DNA of 64,000 nucleotides from Hamiltosporidium tvaerminnensis (GCA_022605425.2 CM061252.1:434001-498000); one strand, 5' to 3'. Counted from the first letter of the stretch, positions 1 through 13,000 are shown. Made by a program: numbers and translations. Notes: generated by a model not told the origin, from the sequence alone.

Positions 1-3000
1 TAAATACCATTTAAATTCGATAATTAAACTCGCTTTACAAATTGCTGGCTTGATATTTTTGTCCAAAATATAACTTTTAATAAAAAAATCAAACCTCATT
101 ACGATAGCAGCTTTCTTATATGAAATCTAATGAATAATTTTTGAAAGACGAACAAACGAATTTCGGAATATCTGTTGCCTGTTTGATAGATATTCGAACT
201 ATGAGCGGTTTCATTATTCCCTTTAAAATTTTTAATAGTTAGCTATATGTGCTGATTTTAATCTTTAAGATACGCCAAAACAATTGACCTACAAAAGCTT
301 AAACTCAAATTCAAATTCAAACCCGTTTGTATATCTTATATAATTTTTGTTGCGTAAACACTCAAAAATCAAAAAATCTTAAATAAAATTTTTTGTTAAC
401 TTATTTTCAATTTATTTCTATGTAGTCAGGTAAAGTGATTTTTGTGAGCTTTTTTTGCGACGCGAAGTTTAGGTTGTAGCTTTCAAAATGAGGTTATTTG
501 GAGGTAATATCCCAAAAATTATAAATCAAATATTTTTCGGCCCACAAAAATAGTTTTTCTATTGTATGTCTTCTCTTCATGACATACTTTATCGACTTAA
601 TATTACATAACCATCAATTATTCGGATCGGTAGATGTAAGTTATATTATCAATTCTTATAATATAACCGAATGCTATATAGATAGTAGCCTATAAATTCT
701 TGCTTGTTTTTCTGTTCTAACTGCTACCTCGCTAGGTTTTAATATGAAATTTCTTTATGTTGTTCATATATATATTCTCCAATGTATATAATATTAGATC
801 GATCCAAGAAATAAGACTAACCAAAAAAGAGGGAATTTTAAACGTTTTGGGCCTTGTTATTGTTTTACTCTCTTTTTATTTTCATCGTGTATTCATTTTT
901 TGAATAAATTGATAATAAATATCGATATAAACTATTAGATACATTACCTCGATTCTTCTCAAAGTCTTATCCCTGTATTATCTCAAATATATTTTATATT
1001 CCTAGAGCAAAGATTTATGAATTTTCTTTTATAGCCGACAGATCTATAGTAAACTGTAATATTGTTTTATTCGTTTGTTTCTAAAATGATTGCAGTCCTG
1101 AAATTTGTCTTTCTCCAGAGTGATCAAAATGCATAAATATTGAAACAAGAAAATGACGATTATGTGTCCATAAAAAGGTTAGTTATTTGCTAACTCTTGT
1201 TTGAATTCGGATCAGGGGCATCTTTATGGTACTAAATTTCCTTTAAAAGCAAAAATTAAATAAAATTGCCGTTAAATTAATAAGACTTTTACAATCTTAA
1301 CTTACTAAATTTTCTGACACCAAACAATATATTAAATTAAAAAATAATAATAAATGTAAGAAATAATATTTTAGACAGCTTTAATAAGAGCTAAACAGTA
1401 TTGGCATTACACCTAATAATGTATTTTCTCTTTTTCCAACAGCAAATAATAAAGTAACAAATTTTTCCTTTAGTTTGCCATCGATTTTTAATAACCTTGT
1501 TGTGTGGAGACCAATTTCTCTCAATTGTGTTGGTGGAACCAACGGAGATCAAATCAATAAATCCTAGCGAGTAATTTACTGTTTTGGGATAAAAATATAT
1601 TTCTAAATCCCGATAAACTTTCCACTGTTCTGTTTAGATTATACTGCCAGGCTTCAAAGTTGTAATATTATGCGGGCAAGTGTTTCTTTAGTTCTATCAG
1701 AGATAGGTATCAACATTATTTTACGAGCTGGTGTTCTTTCAACCAACCCTAACCCTATGTTTCGTTCGTTTACCAAATTTGGATTTTTCAATTTCTAAAT
1801 TATTTCATTGCGTCAAATATATTCCTTGGTCGCAATAAAATTACTTTTGTCTTTATAATTCATTTTTTTAACTAATGCCTTTGATTCCTCTTTAGAATAT
1901 CTTGATCAGAAGATATCTTCTCATTTGTGTATTATTAACCAAACCACTGACTATTTTTTAAAAAATTTTAGACTTTTTCTATAATTCTCAACCAAGGTAC
2001 CTTTAAACTCAAAAATTTTTTTTAAATGAAGACCTTGCACAAATTAAAAAGAATGATGTTTTTGAGATAAACCTTGTTAAAGAAATACAGGCACTGCAAT
2101 TTGTGCTAAAACTGTTAATATCTGGCTTTTAAGCCAATTACTTCTTTAATCGAAACCTAAACACATTTAAAAAGACAGAAATTTAAAAAAAAATAAAGTA
2201 GGATCAAAGGTACCTTTATAGTACCTTTTACCAAAAATATTTTATAACATTTGATAATGCTTTTTTGTTCAAAGAGTCTTGTAAATAAAATTAATTTTTT
2301 TATAAATTACTTTTACCAGAATAAACCAGAACATTGAAAATATGTTCTGTATTTTTAATTTTAAACACTCATATTAACCCATATAAAACCCACAAAATAA
2401 TGTCTCTTAAACCTCGAAAGTTTACTCAAATTTATTGCTTTTAATATTGCAAATTGATGATGCTTTTTATCTTCTACAAAACTTACAATAGAATGTAAAC
2501 TGATTTCGTTATTTATATGTTTTTGAAAAGAAAATTGAACGATCATTCAATCCCATGGAAGCTATTGTAACTTTAATGGAAATAAAATGTATAAGACTAT
2601 ACCTTACAAATCAAAATAATGCACTTTGGAGCTATCCCAGATGAAAAGAAAAATACAAGCTTAAAAGCTTATAATATTTGATAAAGAAAATGAGAAAATT
2701 TATAAAGAGGCTATCACGGAAGACGATTACCAAAAAAACAACCTGCAATATTTGATATATTTCGCTAGATCGCAACACAAATGAATGAGGTTGATGTAAT
2801 TAAACTCTGAAAACCGCGTTGTGGATTAAAAAGAAAATCATTAGCAAGTGTGTCTCGATTTGTTCGACTTATAGAAATATAAATCACTAAGTCGTATTTT
2901 TAAATTATAGCAATCATTTTACTTTACCGCGGCAATACATGCAAATATATCGTTTTGAATTAAAAAACGAAACAATGAACATAATGATTGGAGGCGATTG

Positions 3001-3750
3001 AAAAAGTTTCATATTTTTTTTTTGAATTTTATTTATTCGTTCATTTTGAAATAAACAGCCGAAAATATTACATCGATTCAAAGCAAATATTTCACAATCG
3101 AAGAACTTTAAAAAGTTTGAAAAGCGAATACGCTCAATAATTTAAAAATTATTTTTTCTGAATTTCTATGTTTGTATAACGTTTGATTTTTAAGAAAAAA
3201 GCAGAGACATCTCAAAACTGAAGCAGGTTATAGGGTTGCATAAAACATTGGAAATAAAAATATAAAAGGCCTAATCGGATAATAAAAAATGTCATGGTTA
3301 AAGGTTGGATGAAATGATATTTGAATATAATATGTCATAGGGTAGGTAAATAAATCGAGGACACAAACATTTAGAAGCCTAATTTCTAATATATTGCCTC
3401 CGGTATAAATTCCCTAGAATATGAAGTAGTAATAAAAACGATGAAGCGCAATCGCTTATTGAAAAGAGTTTGAATTACAAAAAAACAAGCAACATATCAG
3501 TTTATACTAGAGTTGAGATTTTGACCTCCTTTTTTTGTTCCGAAAGATATATAGATTATAGGGATACATTTGGTTTTGAATTGCTAAAGATGCTATGTTC
3601 ATTGCCACTAGATCGCATTTAATTTAAGGAACATGGTACTTGTCAATGATCTTTTGAACAAATAAATTAAATATAGAAACAACTGTACATTTTTTATGAA
3701 AAGTAAGACTAGATATTGCAGCGAAAATTTGATTTGATATTCATGGGCGC
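1..3750. other. AT-rich gene-free stretch
   Basis: I see no ATG-started reading frame of convincing length, no RNA gene and no clear repeat here. A short stretch near 1740-1757 contains two CCCTAA-like units, too few to suggest a telomere. The segment at about 1480-1780 has slightly more balanced base composition and might be decayed coding DNA, but I could not assign it. Confidence 0.6.
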
Positions 3751-3754
3751 TTAA
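3751..3754. repeat. TTAA target-site duplication, left
   Basis: TTAA directly precedes the left terminal inverted repeat (3755-3768) of the piggyBac element and pairs with the copy at 6037-6040. Confidence 0.9.
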
Positions 3755-4043
3755 CCGTTTGGCTGCTAAGCAATTATTGCAAGAACGCACGAAAACTGCG
3801 GGACTTATTTTCAATTGATGTTGTCAATTTTTTTTTTCATATATATATATTGTTTCGCACAACTACAATGTAACAAGTGTTATTGATAACATAGAAAAAC
3901 AAGTGGTCATTAAAAATTAAAATTTATAAAAAGATAACTTAAAGTTTATTGATTTTCTCTTATGATCAGCACGTGAATCAATGATTTCGAATGATTCCGG
4001 CGTAGGCACTAGGTGATACATGATAACAATTAATATCGATAAT

Positions 4044-4093
4044 ACACTAGGTAGTATCACAAAATAATATTATTATGTGATACTACCTAGTGT
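4044..4093. repeat. 50 bp near-perfect palindrome inside piggyBac
   Basis: The two 25-base arms (each carrying ACTAGGTAGTATCACA or its complement) match at 24 of 25 positions with no spacer. It lies about 60 bp beyond the stop codon of the minus-strand transposase, so it could fold as a hairpin in the 3' end of the transcript or be a subterminal protein-binding site. A partial related string (CACTAGGTGATAC) occurs about 40 bp to its left. Confidence 0.85.
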
Positions 4094-4155
4094 TTTTCCG
4101 AACGTAAAGGATCGTTTTCATGAGAGTGAAAAATTCTGACTCTTACTTAAAAAAT

Positions 4156-5835
4156 TTATGTATTACAACTATGTTTTGCCGCACAAATAGCGTGAAGGCC
4201 TTTTTTACAACAAACGCAAATAAGGTGGGATCGCTTGATCCCGCTCCTTCTGTTGCTACACACCGCACATTGTCGTAAGTTACGACCCGGTAATTTTTCA
4301 AGCGCAAATTTATTAGTTGATGAAGATGGTTGTGTTGACACGCTATTTTTATGGTACATCCACTCCTTTTCGATGTCGTCAATAATTTTCGATGTAAATT
4401 TAAGCCGGTTCATTTTTTTTTCAGTAGTGTTTGAAACATATAAAATATATGAGTTCAGCACCATTCTTCCAAATACGTTGAATACTACTTTCTTCCAATA
4501 TTTGAGGGTTCTTCGCTCGTCTAAATACACGTATAGCATTTTGTCGCACTCGTCCACACCACCCATGTATTTATTGTAGTCATGAATCATGCTTGGTTTC
4601 ATCTTTTCGTATTCAAATTCCCTTTCTTTTTCTTGATCGTCACACTATTAGTATCCGAATTTGATGAAATCAGTATGACTGGGTTTGGTTTGGACTTTTT
4701 GTCCCTGAAAGAGCACATCAATACATTTTCATGTGCCATGTATTTCGCTTCTCCTACGATTGCTTTCTTAGCTTCTGGAGGAATCTCTTTTCTGTTACGT
4801 CTAATTGTTCCAGTTAGATAAGTATTTTGTTTCAAAAGGGCTTTGGCCAAGCGTAAGCTTGTGTAAAAATTATCTGTAAACAGATGATAGCCCTTGAACA
4901 GATAATTGCCAGTTGAAAGCAATTTTTGCGCAACCGTAAATCCAAGGCCATATTTTTGTACTAAATCTCTGTCATCTGTATTTTTAGCTCCTTTGTAGCA
5001 AAAAAAACCCAAGCAATATTTAGAAATCGAGTCGCACAACATCCAAAATTTTATCCCCCATTTATGGTGTTTTTTGTTTGGGATGTATTGTTTTATGGCA
5101 GAATGACAGTGAGTACCAACTAACGACTCGTCGATAGATAATTGTTGATTTGGTATATAATGCCGCTGAAATACAGTATTTGCATGTTTGACAAGCATAT
5201 CAAATCTGCCGCATGGGTCATAATTCGGATGTCCTGGTTCAAATAATGACGTATTGTCAATCAAGTGAAAAAACTTCAAAATCAGTTGAAACCTATCCCT
5301 TGAAAACATTGTCCTAAACCATGGTAATTGCCGGGAACCTGTTGCCCAATAACTATCAATTGTTGGCCTTCTCGTAATCCCCATTTCGAGTAAGACTGCA
5401 ATAAAGGCTTTGATTTCGTATATCGTTGTCGGCGTCCACTTTTTTGCTCGAGAATTATTCAAAACAGTGTGCGAGGCAAAAAACTGGGTAGCATATCGAT
5501 TTGTTTCCCTTACAATGGTTTCAAGGAGTGATGTGGTAAAAAAATAAATTGAAATAAGTTAAGGGTGAAGCATCGGGGGGAGGCGCACATCTAGGTCCAG
5601 GAGTCTCGAAAAAATTATTTGTTGCTTTGGAAAACACATTAGTCGGAGGAATATTCGTAAAAGTTGGTGTTTCCTCTGCTTCTGAAGATGAGATAGAAGA
5701 CTCACTTTCAATCCTCAGTCTTTTTCTTCGATGAGTTATAATAATGCTATCATCACTACTTGTGTCACCACCAATTTCACCATCCTCAGAATCGCTAGCA
5801 ATCGAATCAGCGTCCGAAATAATAGTCCGTGACAT
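4156..5835 (-). pseudogene. piggyBac transposase, two frameshifts
   Basis: The protein is read in three pieces. Piece 1 (5835-5521) starts with ATG and is the usual acidic/Ser-rich N-terminus. Piece 2 (about 5540-4599) holds the DDE_Tnp_1_7 core, with the ETIVRETNRYA motif and the catalytic Asp residues in LSIDES and FTDNFYTS. Piece 3 (4602-4156) holds the third catalytic Asp in NKYMGGVD and ends in a Cys-rich RING/PHD-like tail (CAVC...CVCC...HAIC). Pieces 1 and 2 are separated by one extra base in an A7 run (plus strand 5538-5544). Pieces 2 and 3 are separated by one missing base in an A/G run near 4623-4632. All catalytic Asp are kept, so inactivation is recent, or the indels are homopolymer errors in the assembly. 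Confidence 0.92.
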
Positions 5836-5960
5836 GGTTATATTTTTTAAATAATATATAAAAACGGTAAAAAGTTAGTTTGGAATACACTCGTGTTACA
5901 AAGTACTCGCGAGGTCAGACTACGTTCAATTCCACGGAGCAAAAAGACACACTGTGACTG

Positions 5961-5978
5961 GCAGCGCGAAAGCGCTGC
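5961..5978. repeat. GC-rich hairpin in piggyBac right end
   Basis: Perfect 7 bp stem GCAGCGC/GCGCTGC with a GAAA loop, followed by other GCGC-rich short palindromes up to the terminal repeat. It may be a subterminal transposase-binding structure. Confidence 0.6.
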
Positions 5979-6036
5979 GTCGCTGTTTTCGAGACAAATG
6001 AACGAAGCGCATTCGCGCCGCGTAGCAGTCAAACGG

Positions 6037-6040
6037 TTAA
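6037..6040. repeat. TTAA target-site duplication, right
   Basis: TTAA directly follows the right terminal inverted repeat (6023-6036) of the piggyBac element. Confidence 0.9.
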
Positions 6041-6639
6041 ATGAAAAATATCTAGAAATATCAAATTTAAATCTAAACGCAACCAAAAGAACCTTTAAAC
6101 GGAAATATTACATATTCTTATTGTCTATTTAATCATTTTTTTTTTATTTTTTGTTTTAATATTTTTTTGTATTTAGAAAAATACTTCATATAAATAAATT
6201 TCGCCTACGATTACAGCATTTAATCCTATAGATGTGTGAACTGATGGTTTTTTGTTCGAAAATTTGGCTTCTTTTTTTCTTTTGAATCAAGTATTCTATG
6301 ATTTTTTTACTCAATCCTTGATAATTTTTCCTATCTGTTAATATTTCGAGCTATTGTCCTATTGTTACGTTTCGATTACCAAAGTCGCCTTTTAATACCT
6401 TTTCCAAAGCTAATAAACAGAGCAGTTTCTCTTTCGGCACACTACAATAAATATAGTATGATTTTTGATTTAAATTCGGAGATAGCATTTAACTTTTTTT
6501 TGTGTTTTTTGATGCACTAACTGATTTCATAAGTTTATTTTTTTCAATATTGTTTGTATATCCAGAAATATTGTTAGATAGATTTGCATTGGTAATGATT
6601 TTAATATAACGGATATTCAAGAATTCATAGCAGATATTT
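6041..6639. other. AT-rich gene-free stretch
   Basis: No supported gene or repeat seen between the piggyBac element and the decayed gene that follows. Confidence 0.5.
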
Positions 6640-7570
6640 AAACAATTAGATTTTCTAGGCCTCTAAACTTCTTAGAAAGACATTAGATAATATTTTATGA
6701 TATGCAAGAACAATAATATTACTATGAACTTAAACTTTTTCCAGATAAACACGTAACTCATCTTGATCTATTCTTTTTATGATTCCTGAAATAATAACAC
6801 TCGTTTCTCTATATTTTATGATTGCAATGAGTTTTTTTTTAATGTAGTTTTTATACTCTGTATTGAATTTCTGGAATCTCAAATCATAGATTTGTTTGAA
6901 ATCTGAGCGAGGTCATATTTGATGAATTCGACCATCTTATCTGAATTCATATTGTCTGTTTTGTGTAAACTATAAAAAATGACCTTTTTGTATCTCGATT
7001 GATTCCTGGTTTCAAGAATGCCGCGATTATAAACTTGCTAGAAAAAGCAAAAAAATTAATAGCGCCTTCTTAACATTATTTTCTGCTATATTGTAATTGG
7101 GATCATGAAGAACAGAATTTATCTTTTTTTCCTTTATTGCATTGGTAATATTCGATACTTAAAAATTTTACTCTGTTCAAAACTTTTATCCTTTATATCT
7201 TTTGAGTTTATAATCTCATTTCCATGCCGCTTGCTACAACTTTATTTTTTATTTCAAAAAGCGTTTTCTTGTATCCTAAATATATTGGTTCTATATACCC
7301 GTCAATAAAGATTTTTTTTGGTATTTCATCTTCAAAATAGATTATAAGCAAATAAATTTTTTATTTTTTCGACATGTATTTGGCCATGGATGCTTTTGGG
7401 TCATAATTCTATTTCAATGCCTTTATTTTAAATTTCTTAAATATTAATAAACTTCAATTTTCTATAGCTTTTCTTTTTTTTACCATGATTATTTTTGGAT
7501 CTAGGCTAATAAATCACACTGGTTTTTTTAAAAAAATTGAAAACTTAATAATAACAAAGATAAACCAACA
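6640..7570 (-). pseudogene. Decayed protein-coding gene, family unknown
   Basis: Read on the minus strand, successive short open pieces in shifting frames give protein-like, non-repetitive sequence. Examples are a piece with FIDGYIEPIYLGYKKTLFE (about 7310-7250), one with IKEKKINSVLHDPNYN (about 7150-7080) and one with KRIDQDELRVYLEKV (about 6780-6740). Each is flanked by stops or frame changes, so at least four to five disabling mutations are present. Composition resembles other genes here (Ile/Lys-rich with charged residues) rather than random AT-rich translation. I do not recognise the family, and the ends are approximate. Confidence 0.45.
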
Positions 7571-8078
7571 TGCTTCCTTTATTCTTTAATCTAAATCCCT
7601 TTGTTTTTTGTTTTAGATAAAATAGAACATAGATGCAGGTAAAATATAAATATACGAAAAATTTTCTAGAATAAAATTTGTATGATTAAAAAAAGGCAGA
7701 ATTAATCAAAAAAATGCTTTGTATATTTTTATTACAAATATTATGCCTGTGGTGGTTACAAGAAATCGAACTTTATGTGTTCTTAATTTAATAATTAGCT
7801 CGGTGAAAAAAATTTTATTACCTATAAAACTGCCAACATTAAATAATAGAGCGTTGCCATTTTTTTAACTTAAACCATAGATTTAAGTATAAAACTTTCT
7901 TTATAATTTAATTCTTTTAAACTTTAATTTATTCCTTAATTAGATTTTCTTGTAAAAAAAATAGATTGTCTGAAAAGATCAAGAAAATTTAGGTTTTTAA
8001 AGTTTTGACTTTTAAAAAACTATGAATAAAATAAAAAAATACTTTAAAACTTTATAACCTATGAAATTTAAAAATAAA
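7571..8078. other. AT-rich intergenic stretch
   Basis: No gene seen. It holds the 3' flank of the minus-strand secreted-family gene that ends at 8079. Confidence 0.5.
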
Positions 8079-9722
8079 CTACTCCTTAATTATTTCGAGT
8101 TCAATACTTGATATGTTCTCCACGTTAAATTTTTCGGTTAAGCATTTTATTCTAAATAAAATGCATTTAAAAAAGAAGTCACGGCACGCCTTCATTTCTT
8201 CTGGGTGAATTAAAAACATTTCGTTGTTTTCATTCATTTCATTCAAAAAAGCGTTGTAAATTTCTCGGAAAGAATCTAACGAAATTTCAAAAGCTATAAT
8301 CATTAACCTACCCTGGAATTCGTTGGTTTTTTCGTATGCGCTATTTAGCTCATGTAAGAAGCCTAACCAAAGGTGACAGTTTTGAGGGATGTTTCCAATT
8401 AAATACTTTGTATGATCCGAAATGGATTCGCTTTCTTCTTGAATTATTTTACCTAAGCAGAACTTATTTGCAGAATTTATAAACTGTTTAGAAACATTCG
8501 ACAAAAATTCGGGAAAAAAATTTTGTAAATCAATAAATGAAATATGAGTTATGCGCATTACAAAAATAGGAGCACAAATGTCCAGAAATTCACTTGCTAT
8601 TTTGTTCGAAAAACCCTCGTGGAAATATAATATATCTTTTGAAAAGAAAAATTCAAACTGAAATATTTTAAATTTATCTGTAAAAAACATAAAGGCAAGA
8701 AACTTAAGATTTGTTTTTGCTTTTTTTGAATTCATTTGAATTTCGGCTGTTCTTGTGCAAAAAACGGAAAAGATATTCATAAACGAAGAAGATTTTTCCT
8801 CTTCCGAAAAGGAAACAAAAATATTATCAAGATCATCATCATATTTTATATTTTTCTTCATATTCTGCAATCTTTTATAGATATTGTTTGTTTCTTTTTC
8901 CAATTTGATGCTATCTTGATTTGTTTTTCCAAAAAAGTTACAATATATATCTTTCTGCAATTTTACATATAAAATCTGTTAGAATTGAGAAATCAAATTT
9001 TCTACACAATCAAATAAATAAAATTTTGATTTTAAAACTTCAAGTATGTTTGAACGGATTGCCATTTTTTTATTATCTTGAACGGCTTCGATGAGCTTTG
9101 GATTATTTTTACTTTTAAACTGAACAATAAACGTATTAATACGTTCTTGCAGAGCCAAAAAGACATCTTCGAACAAATCTGCATTGTTTTTATCTCTTTT
9201 TATGGCCTGAGCAAATTTATCTTGCAGGTAAGATTTCAACTTTTCGATTAACAGTGAGTTAAATTTGGAAATTACTTCATCGATAAGGTTTTCACTTTCG
9301 TTATTTTCTTTTTTAAAATACTCTTTGGTTCTTTTATATATATCTTCAGTAAATTCATCTGTAGTAAGAAAGTCAATCGTGTCAAAGATAGATTCTTTAA
9401 TACATCTGAATCCTGGTTCGATAATATAATGAAAATCAAAAAAATCTTCAAAAGTATTGGTAGTAACAAAACAGTTCTGTTCTATTTGCCTTGTATAATG
9501 TGGGTTCAGATTGTATTGTAATATTATGCTCATTCTGTGTTCAATCATTGAGTGCGTAAAATCATCTTCCCATTGCTTCTTTTGTTTTTTTTCTTTGTTC
9601 ATTGCTCCATAAACCATTCTACCGATTATATGCATCGTACCACAATTTATTTTCATATTTGAAATGCATTTCATAGTTGCAATCATTGGAAAAATTGTAA
9701 TCAAAAAAAATGCTGCTCTCAT
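8079..9722 (-). pseudogene. Secreted ~548-residue family member interrupted by one in-frame stop
   Basis: From ATG at 9722 the frame runs 247 codons to a TAA at 8981-8979, then continues open in the same frame for 299 further codons to 8079. The whole span equals 548 codons, almost exactly the 550 of the intact relative at 23204-24853. The two align end to end (for example GRMVYGAM with GRIVYGAM, IKESIFDTIDFL with VKESIFDTIDFL, DDDLDNIFV with NDNLDNIFV). The stop falls where the relative has Tyr (TAT to TAA). The N-terminus has a hydrophobic signal peptide of about 20 residues. Unlike the intact copy, no CCC signal precedes the ATG. The downstream half is not otherwise damaged, so the stop is recent, read through, polymorphic, or an assembly error. 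Function unknown. Confidence 0.8.
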
Positions 9723-9874
9723 GTAAATTTTAGATTCGAAAATATTTATATATTTATAATTTAAAAATTGGTGATCTTTTTAGGTTAATTAAAACGAATC
9801 TAGAACTTTTAAGTTGAGTAAAATATTTTCATTACTTCTATAATATTTGGATAATACTTGCTATCTTCTCTATT

Positions 9875-10085
9875 TCACCTTTACTTTTTGGTGTCGAGAA
9901 TAGAAAAAATGAACTTTTTCAATTGTTTCTTTTAATATGTTGTAACTCAGGACTATAGGAGATCTGGCTATAGATTTAGTGTCGTTTTTATCCTACTAAA
10001 ATGACAACACATTTTTCACACCAATTATGAATCTTTATCGAAAATCAGATGGTTTTTAATGTGGTTGTCCTCTTTCATATATTTT
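9875..10085 (+). repeat. Diverged end-only relic of the 725 bp repeat family
   Basis: The last part resembles the right-hand ~110 bp of the full copies: a 'tttagtgt-gtttttatcc' block, a 'ttcacaccaatta' block, then 'tttttaatgtggttgtcctc' at the end. It is too diverged for an identity estimate by eye. The same arrangement recurs near 25260-25395 and 44890-45000. Confidence 0.5.
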
Positions 10086-13000
10086 TTGATAAGATTATCA
10101 ACTTAAAATAAAAGAAATTCGAAGAATATGCTGTATATATTTATTTTTTAAAATTTATTTTAATAATTGTTTTCTTGGCGAGATTATTTGAATTTTAATG
10201 AACCTTATTTAAAATTTTATTCATTTTGATGTATAAATGATACTTTATATCAATCAAATATTCAAAAGATCTGGCACTAAAATAAATTCATTTTCACATA
10301 AAGTTTTTTTGTTATTGTAAATGTAACAAATAATTCATGTTATAAAATTTAATTTAAATATAAAAAGAACACAGAAAAGAATTTTTGACGCCATTCAAAA
10401 GAGCCAGAACTTATTTTTAATTTAGAAATTTTATATTGACAAATTAATTGAAACCAAAATATAATTAGATGAGTTTTATGAAAAAAACGGTTTTTTCGTA
10501 AGATCTTTAAGCAAAATTAGTGAGTCTTCAATTAAGAATTTGAATATATAATGATATACTAGTGACTCTTAACCTTTTGAGTGAGATGGAATCTACTATG
10601 CTGAAAAATGATCTCCGCTCTATGAAAAAGTGTTTCGATTTTTTTGCAAATTTATTGCTCATTTAAACAAATATATATTATATATCAAATACTCAATATA
10701 TATTATTTTATTTAATGACTAGACGGTTATTATTTGCATATTATAATATTTGTAAGTGAGGCACTTTTTTGAAAGTGACATGCGTAAGTCTTTACTTGCA
10801 TTTAAGCGATTTCTAACTTTGGTTTTAATTTAAAAATGCGAGAAAAATCTATTTCACACAGTAAGTAGTAGAAAATTGTAGAAGTGGCTACAATGCTTCT
10901 TTTGCCAACTGTGGATAACGTCTAAATGTGTACAACAAGATTTTCGCGCTTTTAATTATCAGAATTTCGTTTGAATATGTTCTCTGTCTCTTGTTAATTT
11001 TCAGTCTATATTTTTAAGTCATCAGCATCCATCAATTTTAGTTATATAGAAATAAATTCAGTATTCATCCTTGAGTTTTGTTGATATTTCTAGTAGAGAA
11101 TATCTATTGAACGATTTGCTGAATAATTTCAAATGCATTGTAATCTCGAGTAAAATTAATTTTTTTTTGATTTTTTACAACTATTGAATCAAGAACATGA
11201 ACGTTTGTAAAATTTAGAATTTCAACTCGAAGTACCCAAATTTCGTGTTTACCAATAAATTAAGATTTTTTTCACTAGCTATTATTGTATTTGTACAAGC
11301 TTTGGATTTAGATGTTCCATTCATTCTAGTGATTGTATTTGTCTGCTAAGTAAGCTAGTTCGAAATTGTGTCTTAATTACCTAGACTGTTTATTATATCA
11401 CGACTTCTGCAGGTCAGTAACTGACAGATATCTTCCTGTAATTTAAAAACCCGACTAGCATGCAGTCTTTGGAAAGCCATCATATTTTCGTGCGATATAG
11501 AAGTGCAGTATGAAACAAAGAATTATTTACATATTGAACAAAATTTGATGATTATAGGCACTCCAAAAATATATTTTACTATTTTTATTGCAGTAATTCG
11601 GCTGTTTTGAAGTTTCTGACAATGTTTTCTGTGCAAGAGCAAAAAGATGTATCATGCAATCATGACTCGCAGTAATTGCTTTTTCATCTGTAAAACACTG
11701 TATTTTAGCTCAGCATTACTGGTACACAATTTGAGAAAAGTTCGCTAAACACATTCACTAGTAATTGCTATTTTAAAAAAATCTTTTTTTGTGATTGGAA
11801 ATATTAATTCCTCTTGAAGTCAACTTCAGGGATTCACTAAATATAAATTGCTCTACATTTCGTTTTTTATTTACATATCATACAAATACATTGAACTGGT
11901 TGACATTATACATCAGCCAACTTATCTAATATTATAATTTCTTTTTAGACCGAGTTTATGTTTTATATTGTCTGTAGTAAAAAAATATTTACTGTTATCT
12001 ATAATTTGCGATCGAATTATATCGCTCGATAACGAAATGTTTTGATATATATCTTGTGCTTCGTAATTTAAAATGAATAAACAGTTGTTAATATGCCAAG
12101 ACTTTTAATTTCTCCACGATCATGTAAAGTTATTTCTTTCCACGCAGATATGCCTCTTTAAAGAAGCTTCTAAGTAAAGCTTTCGAATTTTGCTTCGGAT
12201 GATTTTGAACAAGTACCCCTGAATCAAATCAATTATTTTTAGCCTTGAGGCTGTCTATGCATATATACCTTCACCGCCATGCAGACTTCTAAAATGCTAT
12301 AATAATTTTTTTGTTTGAAATTATAGTTTGAAAAATCTTAGAAAAAAATACATCAAAGTCAAGGCTACATTTTTTTCTGCTGTACAAGTGAATACATAAG
12401 CAGCGTACTTATTTTTTCATTGCGTTTGTTTTGAAATAGCCGAGTTCACCATAATCAATTAAATTATTTAAAAATAACAATGAAAAATATATCATTCATA
12501 AGAAATAAGAATTTATCTACCTTTGCATTATTCATATAATTTTTTGGCTTAAGTATTGATTGGTTTGGAATATAGAAATTAGTAGGTAATGTTTTCAATC
12601 GAAGTTTAATACAAAGTACATTCGTCTGAAAGAGGTTTCTGGAATAACATCTGACGATGCATTATAGTAGACATGGGAGATAAAGGGTGAAGTTACCTTT
12701 TTTTTTAGCAAATACCAGCTTATTTTGCGAATATACACCCAAATTTAAACAAGCACGACGTTTATGTGTATGTTGAGGATTGAGACATAGCAACATAATA
12801 TTTTATTCACATATTTCTTGTGCTTTATCTTTAGTTTTGATATAGTCGCTTTTTTTGTAAAAATTCTCATAACCATATTTTTTTTGAACTAAAGATATTG
12901 ATGCAAGCTTCACCCGCACCTCATATATTATTTACGCAGGCTTAAATTGAGATGTACCTCAAAGTAAGAAACTCTCCTCTAGATACTTAGAAAAACGCAA

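Larger units (their letters stand above)
3755..6036 (-). mobile_element. piggyBac-family DNA transposon, complete ends, broken transposase
   Basis: The element is bounded by the tetranucleotide TTAA on both sides (3751-3754 and 6037-6040), the target duplication typical of piggyBac. Just inside are terminal inverted repeats: CCGTTTGGCTGCTA at the left and, read from the right end inward, CCGTTTGACTGCTA, a 13 of 14 match. Between them lies a piggyBac transposase gene on the minus strand. The right subterminal part is strikingly GC-rich for this genome and contains a GCAGCGC-GAAA-GCGCTGC hairpin. Total length of about 2.28 kb is normal for the superfamily. The base composition contrast with surrounding AT-rich DNA suggests arrival from another genome, possibly the host; that is inference. 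Confidence 0.93.

Noticed and set aside
1738-1758. CCCTAACCCTA string, telomere-like
   Set aside because: Only two units in the middle of ordinary sequence; chance or degenerate repeat.
10548-10580. hAT-like terminus AGTGACTCTTAACCTTTT
   Set aside because: No matching inverted terminus or target duplication found downstream; a single short string is not enough.
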